A DNA stretch of 64,000 nucleotides from Paraburkholderia atlantica (GTDB taxonomy: Bacteria > Pseudomonadota > Gammaproteobacteria > Burkholderiales > Burkholderiaceae), in assembly GCF_009362785.1 (NCBI RefSeq), contig NZ_WHNQ01000033.1, forward strand, positions 1 to 64,000. Reading direction: 5' to 3'. Position 1 is the stretch's first letter. Each line of letters begins with the position of its first letter. The notes under the pieces are model-generated. The model made no database searches. It was not told the DNA's origin and saw nothing but the letters and a program-made list of their open reading frames with translations. Shown here piece after piece: positions 35,299 through 44,527 of the stretch. The translations under genes and the position numbers were made by a program.

Positions 35299-36357
35299 AT
35301 GAAATTCCTTCGGAACTGTTGGTACATGGTTGGCTGGTCGAGCGAGTTCTCGGCGACTGACATCGTCCCGTTCACCGTGATGGACGAACCGCTGGCGCTC
35401 TATCGCAAGGACGACGGCACGCTCGTCGCGCTGGAAGACCTGTGCCCGCATCGTTTGGCGCCGCTGACGGTTGGTCGCAAGGAAGGCGACGAACTGCGCT
35501 GCATGTATCACGGTCTGAAGTTCGCTGCCGATGGTCGCTGCACCGAAATCCCGGGCCAGGAGCGCATTTCGTCGAAGGTCTGCGTGCGCAGCTATCCGAT
35601 CGAAGAAAAGCACGGTGCCGCGTGGGTCTGGATGGGCGACCCGGCAAAGGCCGACGTCGCACTGATTCCGCCGATCGAAGGTCCGGATAGCGACACGTAC
35701 TCGATGGTCTGCTCGAAGTTCGTGATGAACGGCAATGCAGAACTCGTGGCCGACAACCTGCTCGATCTGTCGCACGCACCGTTCATTCACGAATCGACGT
35801 TCGGTGCGAACAACAAGGTCTCGCTGAAGGTTCAGAAGGATGGCGAGACCAAGCGCGGCACGACGGTTCTCGAACGTGGCGTCGTCGCCGATCGTTGGCA
35901 CATGGGCCGTCCGACGAACCCGTATTTCGATCTGCCTTCCGACGATAACGTGGTCAGCACCTTCCTGGTGCCGGGCGTCTTCATTCTGAAGATCAACTCC
36001 TTCGCACCGGGCGTTCAAGATCGTTTCGTCGACGGTAAGCCGAACGAGGAACCGATCTTCCGTCGCTGCACGTGCCAGATGATCACGCCGATCAACGATA
36101 CGCAGTCGATGTTCTTCTACAACTTCGGTCCGGATCATGAGCACGCCGATCTGAAGGAACACGCGTTCGGAATCGCCGACGCGGCATTCGCCGAAGACAA
36201 GGCAATCATCGAAGCGCAGCAGGCAATGATCAAGAAGGTACCGGGCCGCAAGATGATCATGCTGGCGATGGATCAGCCGGTGCTACGTTACAACGAGATC
36301 TATGACGGCCTTCGCTCGAAGGAAGAAGCCGAGCAGGCAGCAGCTCCCGCAGCCTAA
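35299..36357 (+). CDS. Rieske oxygenase, vanillate O-demethylase (VanA)-like
   Basis: A 352-aa oxygenase component with Rieske ligands Cys49-X-His51 and Cys68-X2-His71 (CPHRLAPL, CMYHGLKF) and mononuclear iron ligands in DLSHAPFIH (His159, His164). The shorter length and the N terminus MKFLRNCWYMVGWSSE match the VanA demethylase group. It probably removes an O-methyl group from a methoxylated aromatic acid or hydroxylates a ring. No VanB lies beside it, so the PDR-type reductase at 26959 is the likely electron donor. Confidence 0.87.
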   Translation: MKFLRNCWYMVGWSSEFSATDIVPFTVMDEPLALYRKDDGTLVALEDLCPHRLAPLTVGRKEGDELRCMYHGLKFAADGRCTEIPGQERISSKVCVRSYPIEEKHGAAWVWMGDPAKADVALIPPIEGPDSDTYSMVCSKFVMNGNAELVADNLLDLSHAPFIHESTFGANNKVSLKVQKDGETKRGTTVLERGVVADRWHMGRPTNPYFDLPSDDNVVSTFLVPGVFILKINSFAPGVQDRFVDGKPNEEPIFRRCTCQMITPINDTQSMFFYNFGPDHEHADLKEHAFGIADAAFAEDKAIIEAQQAMIKKVPGRKMIMLAMDQPVLRYNEIYDGLRSKEEAEQAAAPAA

Positions 36358-36377
36358 GTAGCTCAACCCGCGCAGGT

Positions 36378-37973
36378 ATGTTTAGAGACACGATGGATAA
36401 CGAAAAGATGGAAGTGAACTGGACCGAGCCCCGATGGGATGAACATGCCGATATGGTTGTGGTCGGCTATGGTGGTGCGGGTGCAACGTTCGCGTTTGCT
36501 GCCGCCGAGCAGGGCGCTGACGTGCTCATCCTCGAAAAGGGTGCGCAGGGTGGCGGTAACTCGGTCTGTGTGGCGGGTGGTCTGATCATGACCTCCGTCG
36601 ATGAAGAAGAGTCTTTCAAGTATCTGAACTGGTTGTGTGCAGGTCAGACCGAAGAGAGCGTTCTTCGTCATTTCGTTGCAAGTCTCAAAGACATACCTGC
36701 GTTCCAGCACAAACTGGAATTGCCGCTCAAAGACAACCCGCAGCCGTTCTCGGCCCCGGGTTTCTTCCCCGAGTTCGCGGGCGCGCCGGGTGCCGAGAGC
36801 ATCAAGGGCATGAGCGTGGTGGCCGCACCGGGCGGTGCAGGTCTCTATAACGCGATCTCGGCTCAAGCAGAGAAGGCGGGTGCTCGTGTCAAGTACAGCA
36901 CGCGAGTCACGCGTCTGATCCAGCATCCGGTGACGCGCGCAATTCTCGGCGTCGAAGCCGAACGCGAAGATGGTACGACGATCACGATTCGCGGTCGCAA
37001 GGCGACGGTGCTCGCCAGCGGTGGTTTCGAAGCGAACGAGGCCATGTGTAAGCAGTTCCTCACCGCATGCCCGATCTATTTCCTGGGAAGCCCGAATCTG
37101 ACCGGCGACGGCATCCGCATGGCGCAGGAAGTCGGTGCCCAGCTGTGGCACATGAACGCCGTGGCCGGCCCGCTGAACATGGGCATCAAGACTAAGGAAG
37201 GCTACGTTTACGTCACCTATGACCTTAACAAGGTTGCAGGCTTCGGTTACAAGTCGGGCGCCTTCAAGGACGGCGGCAGTCTGCTGTGGGTGAACCGGCA
37301 GGCGAAGCGCTTCCACAACGAGACGGTCGACACGTCGGTCGTTCAACACGGGTTGGCGAATCGCGACACGTGGCTAGCGACGACGCCGGGCATTCCGGAA
37401 TTCACCAACGTGCCGGCATTCCACGTCTTCGACGAAAAGGTTCGGGCCGGTGGTGCGGCGATGACCACGCTGAACTCGCGCGTGCCGCCGTGGAGCCAGG
37501 ACAATCTCAAGGAACTCGAAGAAGGTCTGATCATCAAGGCCGATACGCTCGAAGAGCTGGCATTGAAGTGCCAGTGGCCGGAAATCCCGGGCGTGACCAA
37601 GTCGGGTCACCTCGATCCCCAGGCACTGCGTGAGACGGTCGAGCGCTATAACGAGCAGTGCCGTCTGAATGCCGATCCCGAGTTCGGACGCGAGACGTTC
37701 CTGGTGCCGCTCAACGACGAGGGGCCGTACTACGCGATCGGACCCATGCTGCCGACTTACCTCAATACCCACGGCGGACCGAAACATGATGCGGGGCAAC
37801 GTGTTCTCGATCATCAGGACAAGCCGATTCCCGGTCTCTATGCAGTTGGGGAGTGTGGATCTTTGTGGGGTCCGTTCTACAACTCGATGGGCGATATTGC
37901 GGAGTTCATCGTATCCGGCATGACAGCGGCGAAGACGGCACTTTCCGATAGCGAGGATCGGAAGATTCGCTGA
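36378..37973 (+). CDS. FAD-dependent dehydrogenase, fumarate reductase/ketosteroid dehydrogenase type
   Basis: A 531-aa flavoprotein with an N-terminal dinucleotide loop (VVVGYGGAGATFAFAA), the GGGNSVCVAGG flavin contact and a C-terminal FAD motif (PGLYAVGECGSLWG). The family includes fumarate reductase flavoproteins, 3-ketosteroid delta-1-dehydrogenases and tricarballylate dehydrogenases. It has no signal peptide or heme domain. Possible roles are desaturation or aromatisation of an alicyclic intermediate with transfer of electrons to quinone. It lies 20 bases after the VanA-like gene. Confidence 0.8.
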   Translation: MFRDTMDNEKMEVNWTEPRWDEHADMVVVGYGGAGATFAFAAAEQGADVLILEKGAQGGGNSVCVAGGLIMTSVDEEESFKYLNWLCAGQTEESVLRHFVASLKDIPAFQHKLELPLKDNPQPFSAPGFFPEFAGAPGAESIKGMSVVAAPGGAGLYNAISAQAEKAGARVKYSTRVTRLIQHPVTRAILGVEAEREDGTTITIRGRKATVLASGGFEANEAMCKQFLTACPIYFLGSPNLTGDGIRMAQEVGAQLWHMNAVAGPLNMGIKTKEGYVYVTYDLNKVAGFGYKSGAFKDGGSLLWVNRQAKRFHNETVDTSVVQHGLANRDTWLATTPGIPEFTNVPAFHVFDEKVRAGGAAMTTLNSRVPPWSQDNLKELEEGLIIKADTLEELALKCQWPEIPGVTKSGHLDPQALRETVERYNEQCRLNADPEFGRETFLVPLNDEGPYYAIGPMLPTYLNTHGGPKHDAGQRVLDHQDKPIPGLYAVGECGSLWGPFYNSMGDIAEFIVSGMTAAKTALSDSEDRKIR

Positions 37974-38011
37974 TTGACTACACGTATAACTAAACCAGGA
38001 GACAGAAAACA

Positions 38012-39352
38012 ATGAGTGAGACCGCAGAGGTGCGGGCGACGTTCGCACCCGTCGAAGCCGCTTCGGATTCGAAAACGTCGAAGGGAGCATGGTGGATGCT
38101 CGTCATTTTGACGGCGACATACGTGATCTCCTTCATCGACCGGGGTGCGATTTCCCTCGTCGTCGGCCCGATCAAGGAAGACCTCGGAATTTCCGATCTC
38201 GAAGTCAGTTGGCTTCTCGGGCTCTCATTCATGCTTCTGTACAGCGTGCTTGGCGTCCCCATGGGCGCGCTGGTCGATAAGTACGAGCGCCGGCGCCTGC
38301 TCGGTGGCGCGATCATGGCATGGTCCGCTGTTCAGGTTTTGTGCGGTCTTAGTCAGACGTACGTCCAGTTGTTCCTGACGCGTGTGGGTCTCGGTGTTGG
38401 TGAGTCCGCTCTGTCGCCTGGCGCCGCGTCGATGATTCGCGATGCTTTTCCGCCGCAACGCCGCAGCCTCGCGTTCGGGATCTATAACATCGGGCCGCTT
38501 CTCGGTACCGGTCTGGCTCTCGGGCTCGGCGGTTTTCTTCTGAAAGCGGCATCGGCAGGTGCATTTGCGGGCCTGCCGCTGGTCGGCGGGCTCAAACCAT
38601 GGCATTTCGTGTTGCTGGTGCCGGGTCTTATCGGCATTCCGTTCGCCGTGCTTCTGTGGCTCGTACGTGAACCGGCACGCCGCGACGTCAACGCAGGCGG
38701 TGGGGTCACGTATCGTGAAGCGCTTTGTTTCGCGTGGACCAACAAGGCCGTCTACGTTCAACTCTGGATTGCGATCTGCTTGTATGGCATTGCGGTTGGT
38801 TCGCAGATGGCCTGGCTCCCGGAAATTATCGCGCGCACGCTGAATGTCCCGCGTCCGGAGATCGGTAAGGCGTTGGGCGGCGTGGCACTGTTGGCGTCGC
38901 CAGCGGGCCTGTTGATCCTGGGCCGTATCGCCGACTGGCTGCGTGAACGCGGCATGATCGACGCACCGGTTCGCGTGGCGGCCGTTACGACGGCAATCGC
39001 TGCAATCGTTACTGCGTGCTTCCCGCTGATTCACTCGATGAATGTCGGGTTGATCGCTTATTTCGTGCAGACGTTCATGTTCTCGATGTTTGCGGTAGCT
39101 GGCGGCGCGACGATGGCCAACTTCACGCCGGGCAACATGATGGGCAAACTGACGGCGGTCTACTACCTGATCACCAACCTGCTCGGCCTGGCACTCGGGC
39201 CCACGGTGGTCGCGCTCGTTGCCAAACTGTTCTCGGGGCCGAATGCACTCGGCGCTTCCTTCGTCGTTTGCTATGTGATCTCGGTTGCACTGGCAGTCAT
39301 TCTGTTGATCCGTGTCTGTGGTGCGCTGCGTCGTGCGGCGGCGAATAGCTGA
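38012..39352 (+). CDS. MFS permease for the island substrate
   Basis: A 446-aa 12-helix transporter with SFIDRGAISLVVGPI in helix 1 and GALVDKYERRRL in the first cytoplasmic loop, of the anion:cation or spinster-like type found in aromatic-acid clusters. It is embedded between the FAD dehydrogenase and the enolase-superfamily gene with a GGAGACAG ribosome site, so it most likely imports the substrate of this pathway. Confidence 0.82.
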   Translation: MSETAEVRATFAPVEAASDSKTSKGAWWMLVILTATYVISFIDRGAISLVVGPIKEDLGISDLEVSWLLGLSFMLLYSVLGVPMGALVDKYERRRLLGGAIMAWSAVQVLCGLSQTYVQLFLTRVGLGVGESALSPGAASMIRDAFPPQRRSLAFGIYNIGPLLGTGLALGLGGFLLKAASAGAFAGLPLVGGLKPWHFVLLVPGLIGIPFAVLLWLVREPARRDVNAGGGVTYREALCFAWTNKAVYVQLWIAICLYGIAVGSQMAWLPEIIARTLNVPRPEIGKALGGVALLASPAGLLILGRIADWLRERGMIDAPVRVAAVTTAIAAIVTACFPLIHSMNVGLIAYFVQTFMFSMFAVAGGATMANFTPGNMMGKLTAVYYLITNLLGLALGPTVVALVAKLFSGPNALGASFVVCYVISVALAVILLIRVCGALRRAAANS

Positions 39353-39414
39353 TATCCGCTTCGGGAGTGTCCGATGTGGGCACTCATCTCTCGAGTTCAT
39401 ATAGGTTCAATCCA

Positions 39415-40587
39415 GTGAAAATTACCCGCGTTGAGTGCGTTCCGGTTTCGATGCCGCTTAAGAAGCCCCTGAAGCTTCCGAACGTCACGATTACCTGTCT
39501 GAATACGCTCGTGGTGCGTATTTACGCCGATAACGGTTTGGTGGGCGTCGCTGAATCCGGCGACACTTCGTCGTGGTATCGCGGCGAAAGTCAGGCCTCG
39601 ATGACGGCAATGATTTCCGATATTTTCGCGCCGCGAATACTGCTCGGTGAAGATCCGTGCAATATCGAAAAAATCGTCGGCATGATGGATCAGCTCGCAC
39701 GCGACAACAATCAGGCGAAAGCGCTCGTCGATTGCGCGTTGCATGACCTGAAGGGTAAAGCACTCGGTCGCCCGGTTTACGATCTTCTGGGCGGCCGTAC
39801 ACGCGAGTCAGTTCCCTTGGGTTGGGTTCTATCAGCCGGCGATCCGGAAAAAGTGGCTGAGGCAGCAGTCCAGGTTCGGGAGGCAGGTTTCTCGGCCTTC
39901 AAACTCAAGGTTGGACGTCACACATTCGACAACGATGTGGCGACGGCCCGTGAAGTGCGTAAGGCCCTCGGCCCGGACGCGATGATCACGCTCGACGCGA
40001 ATGGGTCGTGGAATTACGAGCAGGCCCTGAAAACGGTGCGTCGTCTGGACCAATACAACCTCGCTTTCATGGAGCAGCCGCTGGCGCATCAATACCGCGA
40101 CAGCATGTCCAAACTCCGCGAGCGCGTGAACACGCCGATTTACGCAGACGAGGGCGCGCAGGAACTGGGCGACCTGCGCGAAATCGCCGAACGCCGCTCG
40201 GCTGACGGCGTGATTCTGAAGATTCAAAAAGTCGGCGGTCTGCTCAAGGCGCAACGATTCCTGGCCGCATGTCGGATCTACGATATCCCCGTGTTCTGCT
40301 CCACCTTGATTGGCGGCGGTATCGAGTCGGGCCCGAGCACGCATTTGATGGTCTCGGATCATTGGGCCTGCCAGTTCATGAGCGAAAGTATGGGGCCTCT
40401 CGCGGTGCATTCGGTATTCAACAGCGACGAGATTCCGGCAGGCGAAGATCTGGCAATCGGCGGTCAGCGGTTTGCTCAGGGTCGCGCATACCCAAGCGAA
40501 GGCCCTGGCTTCGGATTCGAGGTCGATGAAAAGCTCCTGAACAAGATCATCACGCCGGGCGCCGCCCATCGCGTCGTCCAGGCGTAA
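39415..40587 (+). CDS. Mandelate racemase/muconate lactonizing enzyme family protein
   Basis: A 390-aa enolase-superfamily enzyme. The KxK base motif is in FKLKVG, metal ligands are in ITLDANGSWN, FMEQPL and YADEGAQ, and a second Lys in VILKIQKVGG matches the muconate-lactonizing subgroup. The GTG at 39415 (MKITRVECVPVSMPL) is chosen; GTG 39367 is also in frame. Such enzymes cycloisomerise muconates, dehydrate acids or racemise. In this context a ring-fission or alicyclic acid intermediate is likely. Confidence 0.8.
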   Translation: MKITRVECVPVSMPLKKPLKLPNVTITCLNTLVVRIYADNGLVGVAESGDTSSWYRGESQASMTAMISDIFAPRILLGEDPCNIEKIVGMMDQLARDNNQAKALVDCALHDLKGKALGRPVYDLLGGRTRESVPLGWVLSAGDPEKVAEAAVQVREAGFSAFKLKVGRHTFDNDVATAREVRKALGPDAMITLDANGSWNYEQALKTVRRLDQYNLAFMEQPLAHQYRDSMSKLRERVNTPIYADEGAQELGDLREIAERRSADGVILKIQKVGGLLKAQRFLAACRIYDIPVFCSTLIGGGIESGPSTHLMVSDHWACQFMSESMGPLAVHSVFNSDEIPAGEDLAIGGQRFAQGRAYPSEGPGFGFEVDEKLLNKIITPGAAHRVVQA

Positions 40588-40655
40588 ACGGGCACTCAGC
40601 GGCTGACTCGATTCCGCCGCGTTGCGAAAACAGAAACCAACAACGGAGACATCTG

Positions 40656-41171
40656 ATGCAAGGTATCAATTCGCCGCCGTGGAAGTACGCTGTCCTTTGG
40701 CTCCGGATTTATTTCGGCGCCGATTTGCTGTGGTCGGGCTTCCGTTATATCTCCACCGGGTGGGTTCCATTCATTCCGGGCACTGCAGGTGCATACGTGC
40801 AAGCGCTGGATGCGATTCACATGTTTCCGGTAGTCAAGTATATGGAATGCGTGCTCGGTATCCTGATGCTGAGCAACCGTTTCGTGCTGCTTGCGGCGAT
40901 TTTCGAGTTTCCGACTTCGGTTTCGATTTTCTGGATTAATACCTTCATCGTTGCGGCTCCGCGCCAATTGTTCTCCGGCCCGAATCAACTGCTGATGAAT
41001 GGTCTATTGATTTTGGCCTACAGTGGTTACATGGCTTCGGTATTTAAGCCAAAACTCACGCCTCTGGCATTGTGGGAGGGGTTTAAGGTCGATGTCTGGA
41101 AAGAGTCTCTCAAGTTGAAGAAGACACCTGAAATGCGAAGGGGCATCGTCGAATCGGGAGAACTGCGATGA
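40656..41171 (+). CDS. DoxX-like membrane protein, module 1
   Basis: A 171-aa integral membrane protein with four predicted helices and no signal peptide cleavage site. It shares SPxWKY, a WLRxYFG start of helix 1, VKYMExxxG and the APRQLFSGP-LLMNG-LLAYSGY segment with the proteins at 41483 and 55110. DoxX-family relatives include thiosulfate:quinone oxidoreductase subunits. GGAGACATCTG precedes the ATG. It overlaps the following small gene by 4 bases (ATGA), indicating coupled synthesis. Confidence 0.75.
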   Translation: MQGINSPPWKYAVLWLRIYFGADLLWSGFRYISTGWVPFIPGTAGAYVQALDAIHMFPVVKYMECVLGILMLSNRFVLLAAIFEFPTSVSIFWINTFIVAAPRQLFSGPNQLLMNGLLILAYSGYMASVFKPKLTPLALWEGFKVDVWKESLKLKKTPEMRRGIVESGELR

Positions 41172-41362
41172 AGAGCAACCGGAACCTTTATATCGGTCTC
41201 GCCGTTTGTCTTGTCATGACGTGCTGGGTCTTCTTCGGATCGACCGGATTGGGTTACACCGAATACCGTCCTCTGCGTGCGCGTGACATGTTTGGCCTCG
41301 CAATTCCGTGGATCTGCGTCATTACTGTACTGATTCGCGATCGCCGTAAAGGCATCGTATAA
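41168..41362 (+). CDS. Small membrane protein, module 1
   Basis: A 64-aa protein with two hydrophobic segments (about residues 8-25 and 43-58) joined by the loop GYTEYRPLRARDMFGL, which is nearly repeated in the 62-aa protein at 42032. Its ATG overlaps the DoxX-like stop. No family is recognised. Obligate pairing with a DoxX-like gene suggests the two form one membrane complex. Confidence 0.7.
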   Translation: MKSNRNLYIGLAVCLVMTCWVFFGSTGLGYTEYRPLRARDMFGLAIPWICVITVLIRDRRKGIV

Positions 41363-41482
41363 AACGGCTCTTAGGTGATGGGGAAAATCCCATCACCTTC
41401 GAGATATCCTGTCGTATTGCAATTTGTGCGGCACCATATTTCAACGTTGTTCTGCAAGAACCTTTACGGAAATGCCCCTCCC

Positions 41483-42019
41483 ATGAAAAGCGCAAATTCT
41501 TCCCCGTGGAAGTATGTCATCACGTGGTTGCGTCTGTATTTTGGCGCTCACCTTTTCTTCTCAGGTATCCGATTCGTAATCGACGGCTATGTGCCAATGA
41601 TTCCAGGTCTCGCCGGCCAGTATGTGGCGGGAGCCGATGCGATCGGTATGTATCACTGGGTTAAGTACATGGAAGCGGTTTACGGCGCATTGCTGCTGAT
41701 GAACCGTTTCGTGTTCCTGACGCTGATTCTCGAGATGCCGACGACGGTCACGATTTTCTGGCTGAACACTTTCATCTCGGCGACGCCACGTCAATTGTTC
41801 TCGGGTCCGCAAGAACTCTTGATGAACGGCATCCTGCTCCTCGCGTACAGCGGCTACATGGCGGTTTGCTTCCGTCCGACGCTCAACCCGATGTGGTTGT
41901 GGGACGGCTGGAAGGGTTTCAGCCTGAAGGGCAAAGGTGGGAGCCTCGTGGGTGTACCCGCCGTCGAACAGCAGCAAAATGTGGCCGGCTTCGAACAGCG
42001 GCAAAAAGAATTGGCTTAA
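41483..42019 (+). CDS. DoxX-like membrane protein, module 2
   Basis: A 178-aa paralogue of the module 1 protein, closely similar through SSPWKYVITWLRLYFGAHL, VKYMEAVYG and the PRQLFSGPQELLMNG segment, with an added polar C-terminal tail (VPAVEQQQNVAGFEQRQKEL). ATG 41483 is chosen because the preceding in-frame residues are polar and correspond to the intergenic spacer. It lies 120 bases after module 1 and probably arose by tandem duplication. Confidence 0.75.
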   Translation: MKSANSSPWKYVITWLRLYFGAHLFFSGIRFVIDGYVPMIPGLAGQYVAGADAIGMYHWVKYMEAVYGALLLMNRFVFLTLILEMPTTVTIFWLNTFISATPRQLFSGPQELLMNGILLLAYSGYMAVCFRPTLNPMWLWDGWKGFSLKGKGGSLVGVPAVEQQQNVAGFEQRQKELA

Positions 42020-42031
42020 GGAGCACACGCG

Positions 42032-42220
42032 ATGAAAAAGAATACCTGGATCGCAATCGCCATCTGTATCGTCCTGACGCTGGCGGCCGTCGACGGCTCG
42101 ACGGGTTGGGGCTGGACGGAATACCGTCCGCTACGTAATTTCGACTACTTCGGCCTCGGCGTCTCCTGGCTGCTCTTCATCTTCGTGCTCGTGCGCGACA
42201 AGATCAAGGGCGAAGCATAA
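42032..42220 (+). CDS. Small membrane protein, module 2
   Basis: A 62-aa two-helix protein with the loop WGWTEYRPLRNFDYFGL, matching the module 1 small protein. AAGGAGCAC precedes the ATG. It is the last gene of the rightward unit and a terminator follows 32 bases later. Confidence 0.7.
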   Translation: MKKNTWIAIAICIVLTLAAVDGSTGWGWTEYRPLRNFDYFGLGVSWLLFIFVLVRDKIKGEA

Positions 42221-42252
42221 GGCTTCGGCCACCGCAGTTGTAGATTCAAGAA

Positions 42253-42285
42253 AGTCCGGGGAGAATTCTCTCTCCGGACTTTTTG
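42253..42285 (+). terminator. Intrinsic terminator ending the rightward operon
   Basis: AGTCCGG and CCGGACT pair, with an inner GAGA/TCTC, and five T residues follow. Confidence 0.87.
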
Positions 42286-42687
42286 CTTGCATACGGGCTT
42301 GGAGTTTTCATCTGATTTGGGGTTCAGCATGAGCAATCTGCTGGTGGCGTAGGGTGCCATTTACGCACGATCCGAGTCATAGGCTCTTCGTGTCTGAACT
42401 GTCGAACGATGGAGCATCGACACTTATACCGATCTCGCTTTGTTCCCGAGTGCATCCAAAAGTCCTGAGACAGAGGCCCGGAGTCTGGTTAGACTGACGC
42501 AGAGGCACCTGTCATTCTCGGCTGGATTGCACCCGCTTTCAGGGGGGCGAGAAGGCTCAGCTCGAGAAGAGGATGATGACCACATTGGACCGACTCGACC
42601 GAGAAGAGAGTATGCAGGGATTGATCGATGGGCGGGAGCCTATGAACACGGAGACCATCGACGTTTTGATATGCAGAGGACTATGAA
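42286..42687. other. Gene-free stretch between convergent units
   Basis: About 400 bases with no credible gene. An open frame from 42440 has no ribosome site and biased composition. No repeat or insertion-sequence end was recognised. Confidence 0.35.
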
Positions 42688-42711
42688 TAAAAAAGCCCGC
42701 ACGAGGCGGGC
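42688..42711 (-). terminator. Leftward terminator of the porin gene
   Basis: GCCCGC, 5-base loop, GCGGGC, then seven T residues on the minus strand, 22 bases after the porin stop. Confidence 0.87.
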
Positions 42712-42732
42712 TCTTCTTCACGATAGGTAGGC

Positions 42733-43821
42733 TTAGAAGCGCGTTGCCAGACCCAGACCGATTGCCGTGACGTTGGCGTGGTTGCCAGTCGGGGCAGGGA
42801 GACCACCGGGCGGGTAGATCGTCTGGTGAGCGATGCCGCTGTTCCAGAGCTTCTTGAAGAAGCCGTACAGCATCGTCGCCTTCGAGAGTTGATACGTATA
42901 ACCGATAGCAGCCGAGCGAATCGCCCAGTTACCCGTTTGCGGACCGGTTGTGCCGAGATAGGTAATGTTCTGGTCGCTCAGTCCGCCGTAAGAAGCGCGA
43001 ATGGTGCCGAACGGGCTGGTCGGAATCGTGACACCGGCTTGCCAGCCCTTATCGGTACGGCCCGGATCGTTCAGACGCACCTGGTACGAACCGTAGAGCG
43101 CTACAAAGCTGAGGTCGTATCTGACACCCAGCACGTGTTCGTACGTGTTGCGTGCAATGCTCGCTGACGGTTGCAGGCTGTGGCCGAAGCCGTAGCTCGT
43201 GAGCAACGGGCCGTTGGCGTAGGTGAGCGTCGCGAGTTGGTAGTGGGTCGCGTTCTGCAGACCTTGATTGTTGCCCCACGAATAGGCCGCCGTGCCGTTC
43301 AGACCATGCCACGTCGGCGACGAGTACTGGATCGTATTATCTTGGCGAGCCGGATCCTGCAGCATGTTGAAAATCCATGGACGCGGTTCCTCGCCACCGA
43401 TCGAGCCGAGCGGCGACGCTGCAGCCAGCAGCATCGGATCGAAGGTGCCGCCCCACTCGTAGCCGGCCGTTTGCAGGCGACCCGCAATGATCTGGCCGAA
43501 GTCGCGACTGTCGATGCCAACGTAGGCGCGACGACCGAACAAACGGCCACTCTGGCCGGACGTACCGTTGTTGATGTTGAAGCCGCTTTCGAGCACGGCG
43601 ATGGCTGACAAACCGCCGCCAAGGTCTTCCTTCGCGCGAATGCCCCAACGGGACCCACCGGCGCCGCCGCTGTTCATGCTGACGACGTGTTGGCCTTCGG
43701 AGTTTCCGAAGTAGCCGACGAACGCATCGGCAACGCCATACAGCGTCACGCTGGTCTGTGCCTGTGCCATCACAGGCGCGATTGCTGCCGCAACGGCGCA
43801 GCTAACGAGCAGTTTACGCAA
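42733..43821 (-). CDS. Gram-negative porin of the island
   Basis: A 362-aa outer-membrane porin. A clear signal peptide (MRKLLVSCAVAAAIAPVMAQA) precedes the barrel that opens SSVTLYG-like (TSVTLYGVADAFVGYF) and ends in LGLATRF with terminal Phe. The loop-3 region RLFGRRAYVGI is typical. It is transcribed toward the rightward operon and carries the island motif 143 bases upstream, so it is probably co-regulated and admits the pathway substrate through the outer membrane. Confidence 0.9.
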   Translation of the reverse strand: MRKLLVSCAVAAAIAPVMAQAQTSVTLYGVADAFVGYFGNSEGQHVVSMNSGGAGGSRWGIRAKEDLGGGLSAIAVLESGFNINNGTSGQSGRLFGRRAYVGIDSRDFGQIIAGRLQTAGYEWGGTFDPMLLAAASPLGSIGGEEPRPWIFNMLQDPARQDNTIQYSSPTWHGLNGTAAYSWGNNQGLQNATHYQLATLTYANGPLLTSYGFGHSLQPSASIARNTYEHVLGVRYDLSFVALYGSYQVRLNDPGRTDKGWQAGVTIPTSPFGTIRASYGGLSDQNITYLGTTGPQTGNWAIRSAAIGYTYQLSKATMLYGFFKKLWNSGIAHQTIYPPGGLPAPTGNHANVTAIGLGLATRF

Positions 43822-43963
43822 TTCCAGTGTCTCCTACATGTGGTGTTAATTCGTAGAGTGGCCGACGTTGCACACGAGCGAAGCGATGCACAACAGTGCG
43901 AATGCAAAAGAATATACTATGTTGAATATGGCTGATAGGGAATTTCAAAAATGTTGTGTTCGA

Positions 43964-43973
43964 GGGTATTCCC
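43964..43973. promoter_or_regulatory. Island motif copy B
   Basis: GGGTATTCCC, in reverse TAGGGAATACCCT, 143 bases upstream of the porin start. A half copy TAGGGAAT lies at 43935-43942. Confidence 0.5.
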
Positions 43974-44107
43974 TAGATGACATCTGATGCCCGTTCTTTT
44001 CCCTTGTGGTCATTGCTTGGGATTGCAAAGGAAAGAGCGATGGTGTGGATCGATTCTCCAAAATAAAATAAAACACCATTGGTTAATCGACTTACCTGCT
44101 GCCACGC

Positions 44108-44176
44108 ATGGGAGCCATGGCGCGCAAATTGGACATGTCGAGGCAACCGCTGCGCAACTGGTTCAAGGCGTCTTAA
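44108..44176 (+). pseudogene. Possible transposase OrfA (HTH) remnant
   Basis: Twenty-two codons ending in a motif like the helix-turn-helix of IS3-type OrfA proteins, then a stop. Too short for a functional gene and without flanking inverted repeats that I can see; call is tentative. Confidence 0.25.
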
Positions 44177-44527
44177 GCCGGCGTTGTGAATGGCCGCGGG
44201 GCGAACATTTTTTCGGCGGAACAGAAGGCGCTCGCAGCCAGAGGCTTCCGGCGCGCATTCTATCGACAATTGCGGCGCGCCTCGATGCTGCGCGATCTAT
44301 CGAACGCTTCGCTCTGGCGGTGGCCGTGTGCTCGAAATTCCTCCGCTGACCCGGGACAGGGCCGAACGATGCGCAATTAGTGATCCGTTTGTCGGCCGCC
44401 TGCGGGACCATATTTCTCGTCCCTTGTCTGTGCATTACGCGAGAAGTGAATATGTTTCGATTTGCCTTTCGTTTGTCAAGACAGCGCCTATACTTTTAGC
44501 GATAACCCCGATAAGAAAGGCCTTGCC

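Larger units (their letters stand above)
43822..44527. other. Porin promoter region and degraded DNA
   Basis: This stretch of 706 bases holds island motif copy B near the porin side. Around 44108-44176 there is a short open frame with a helix-turn-helix-like end (ARKLDMSRQPLRNWFKAS) reminiscent of transposase OrfA proteins. The remainder to 44527 shows no supported gene. Confidence 0.4.

Noticed and set aside
42440..42730. Plus-strand frame of 96 codons in the gap before the porin
   Set aside because: No ribosome site, atypical residues, and it runs through the porin terminator.
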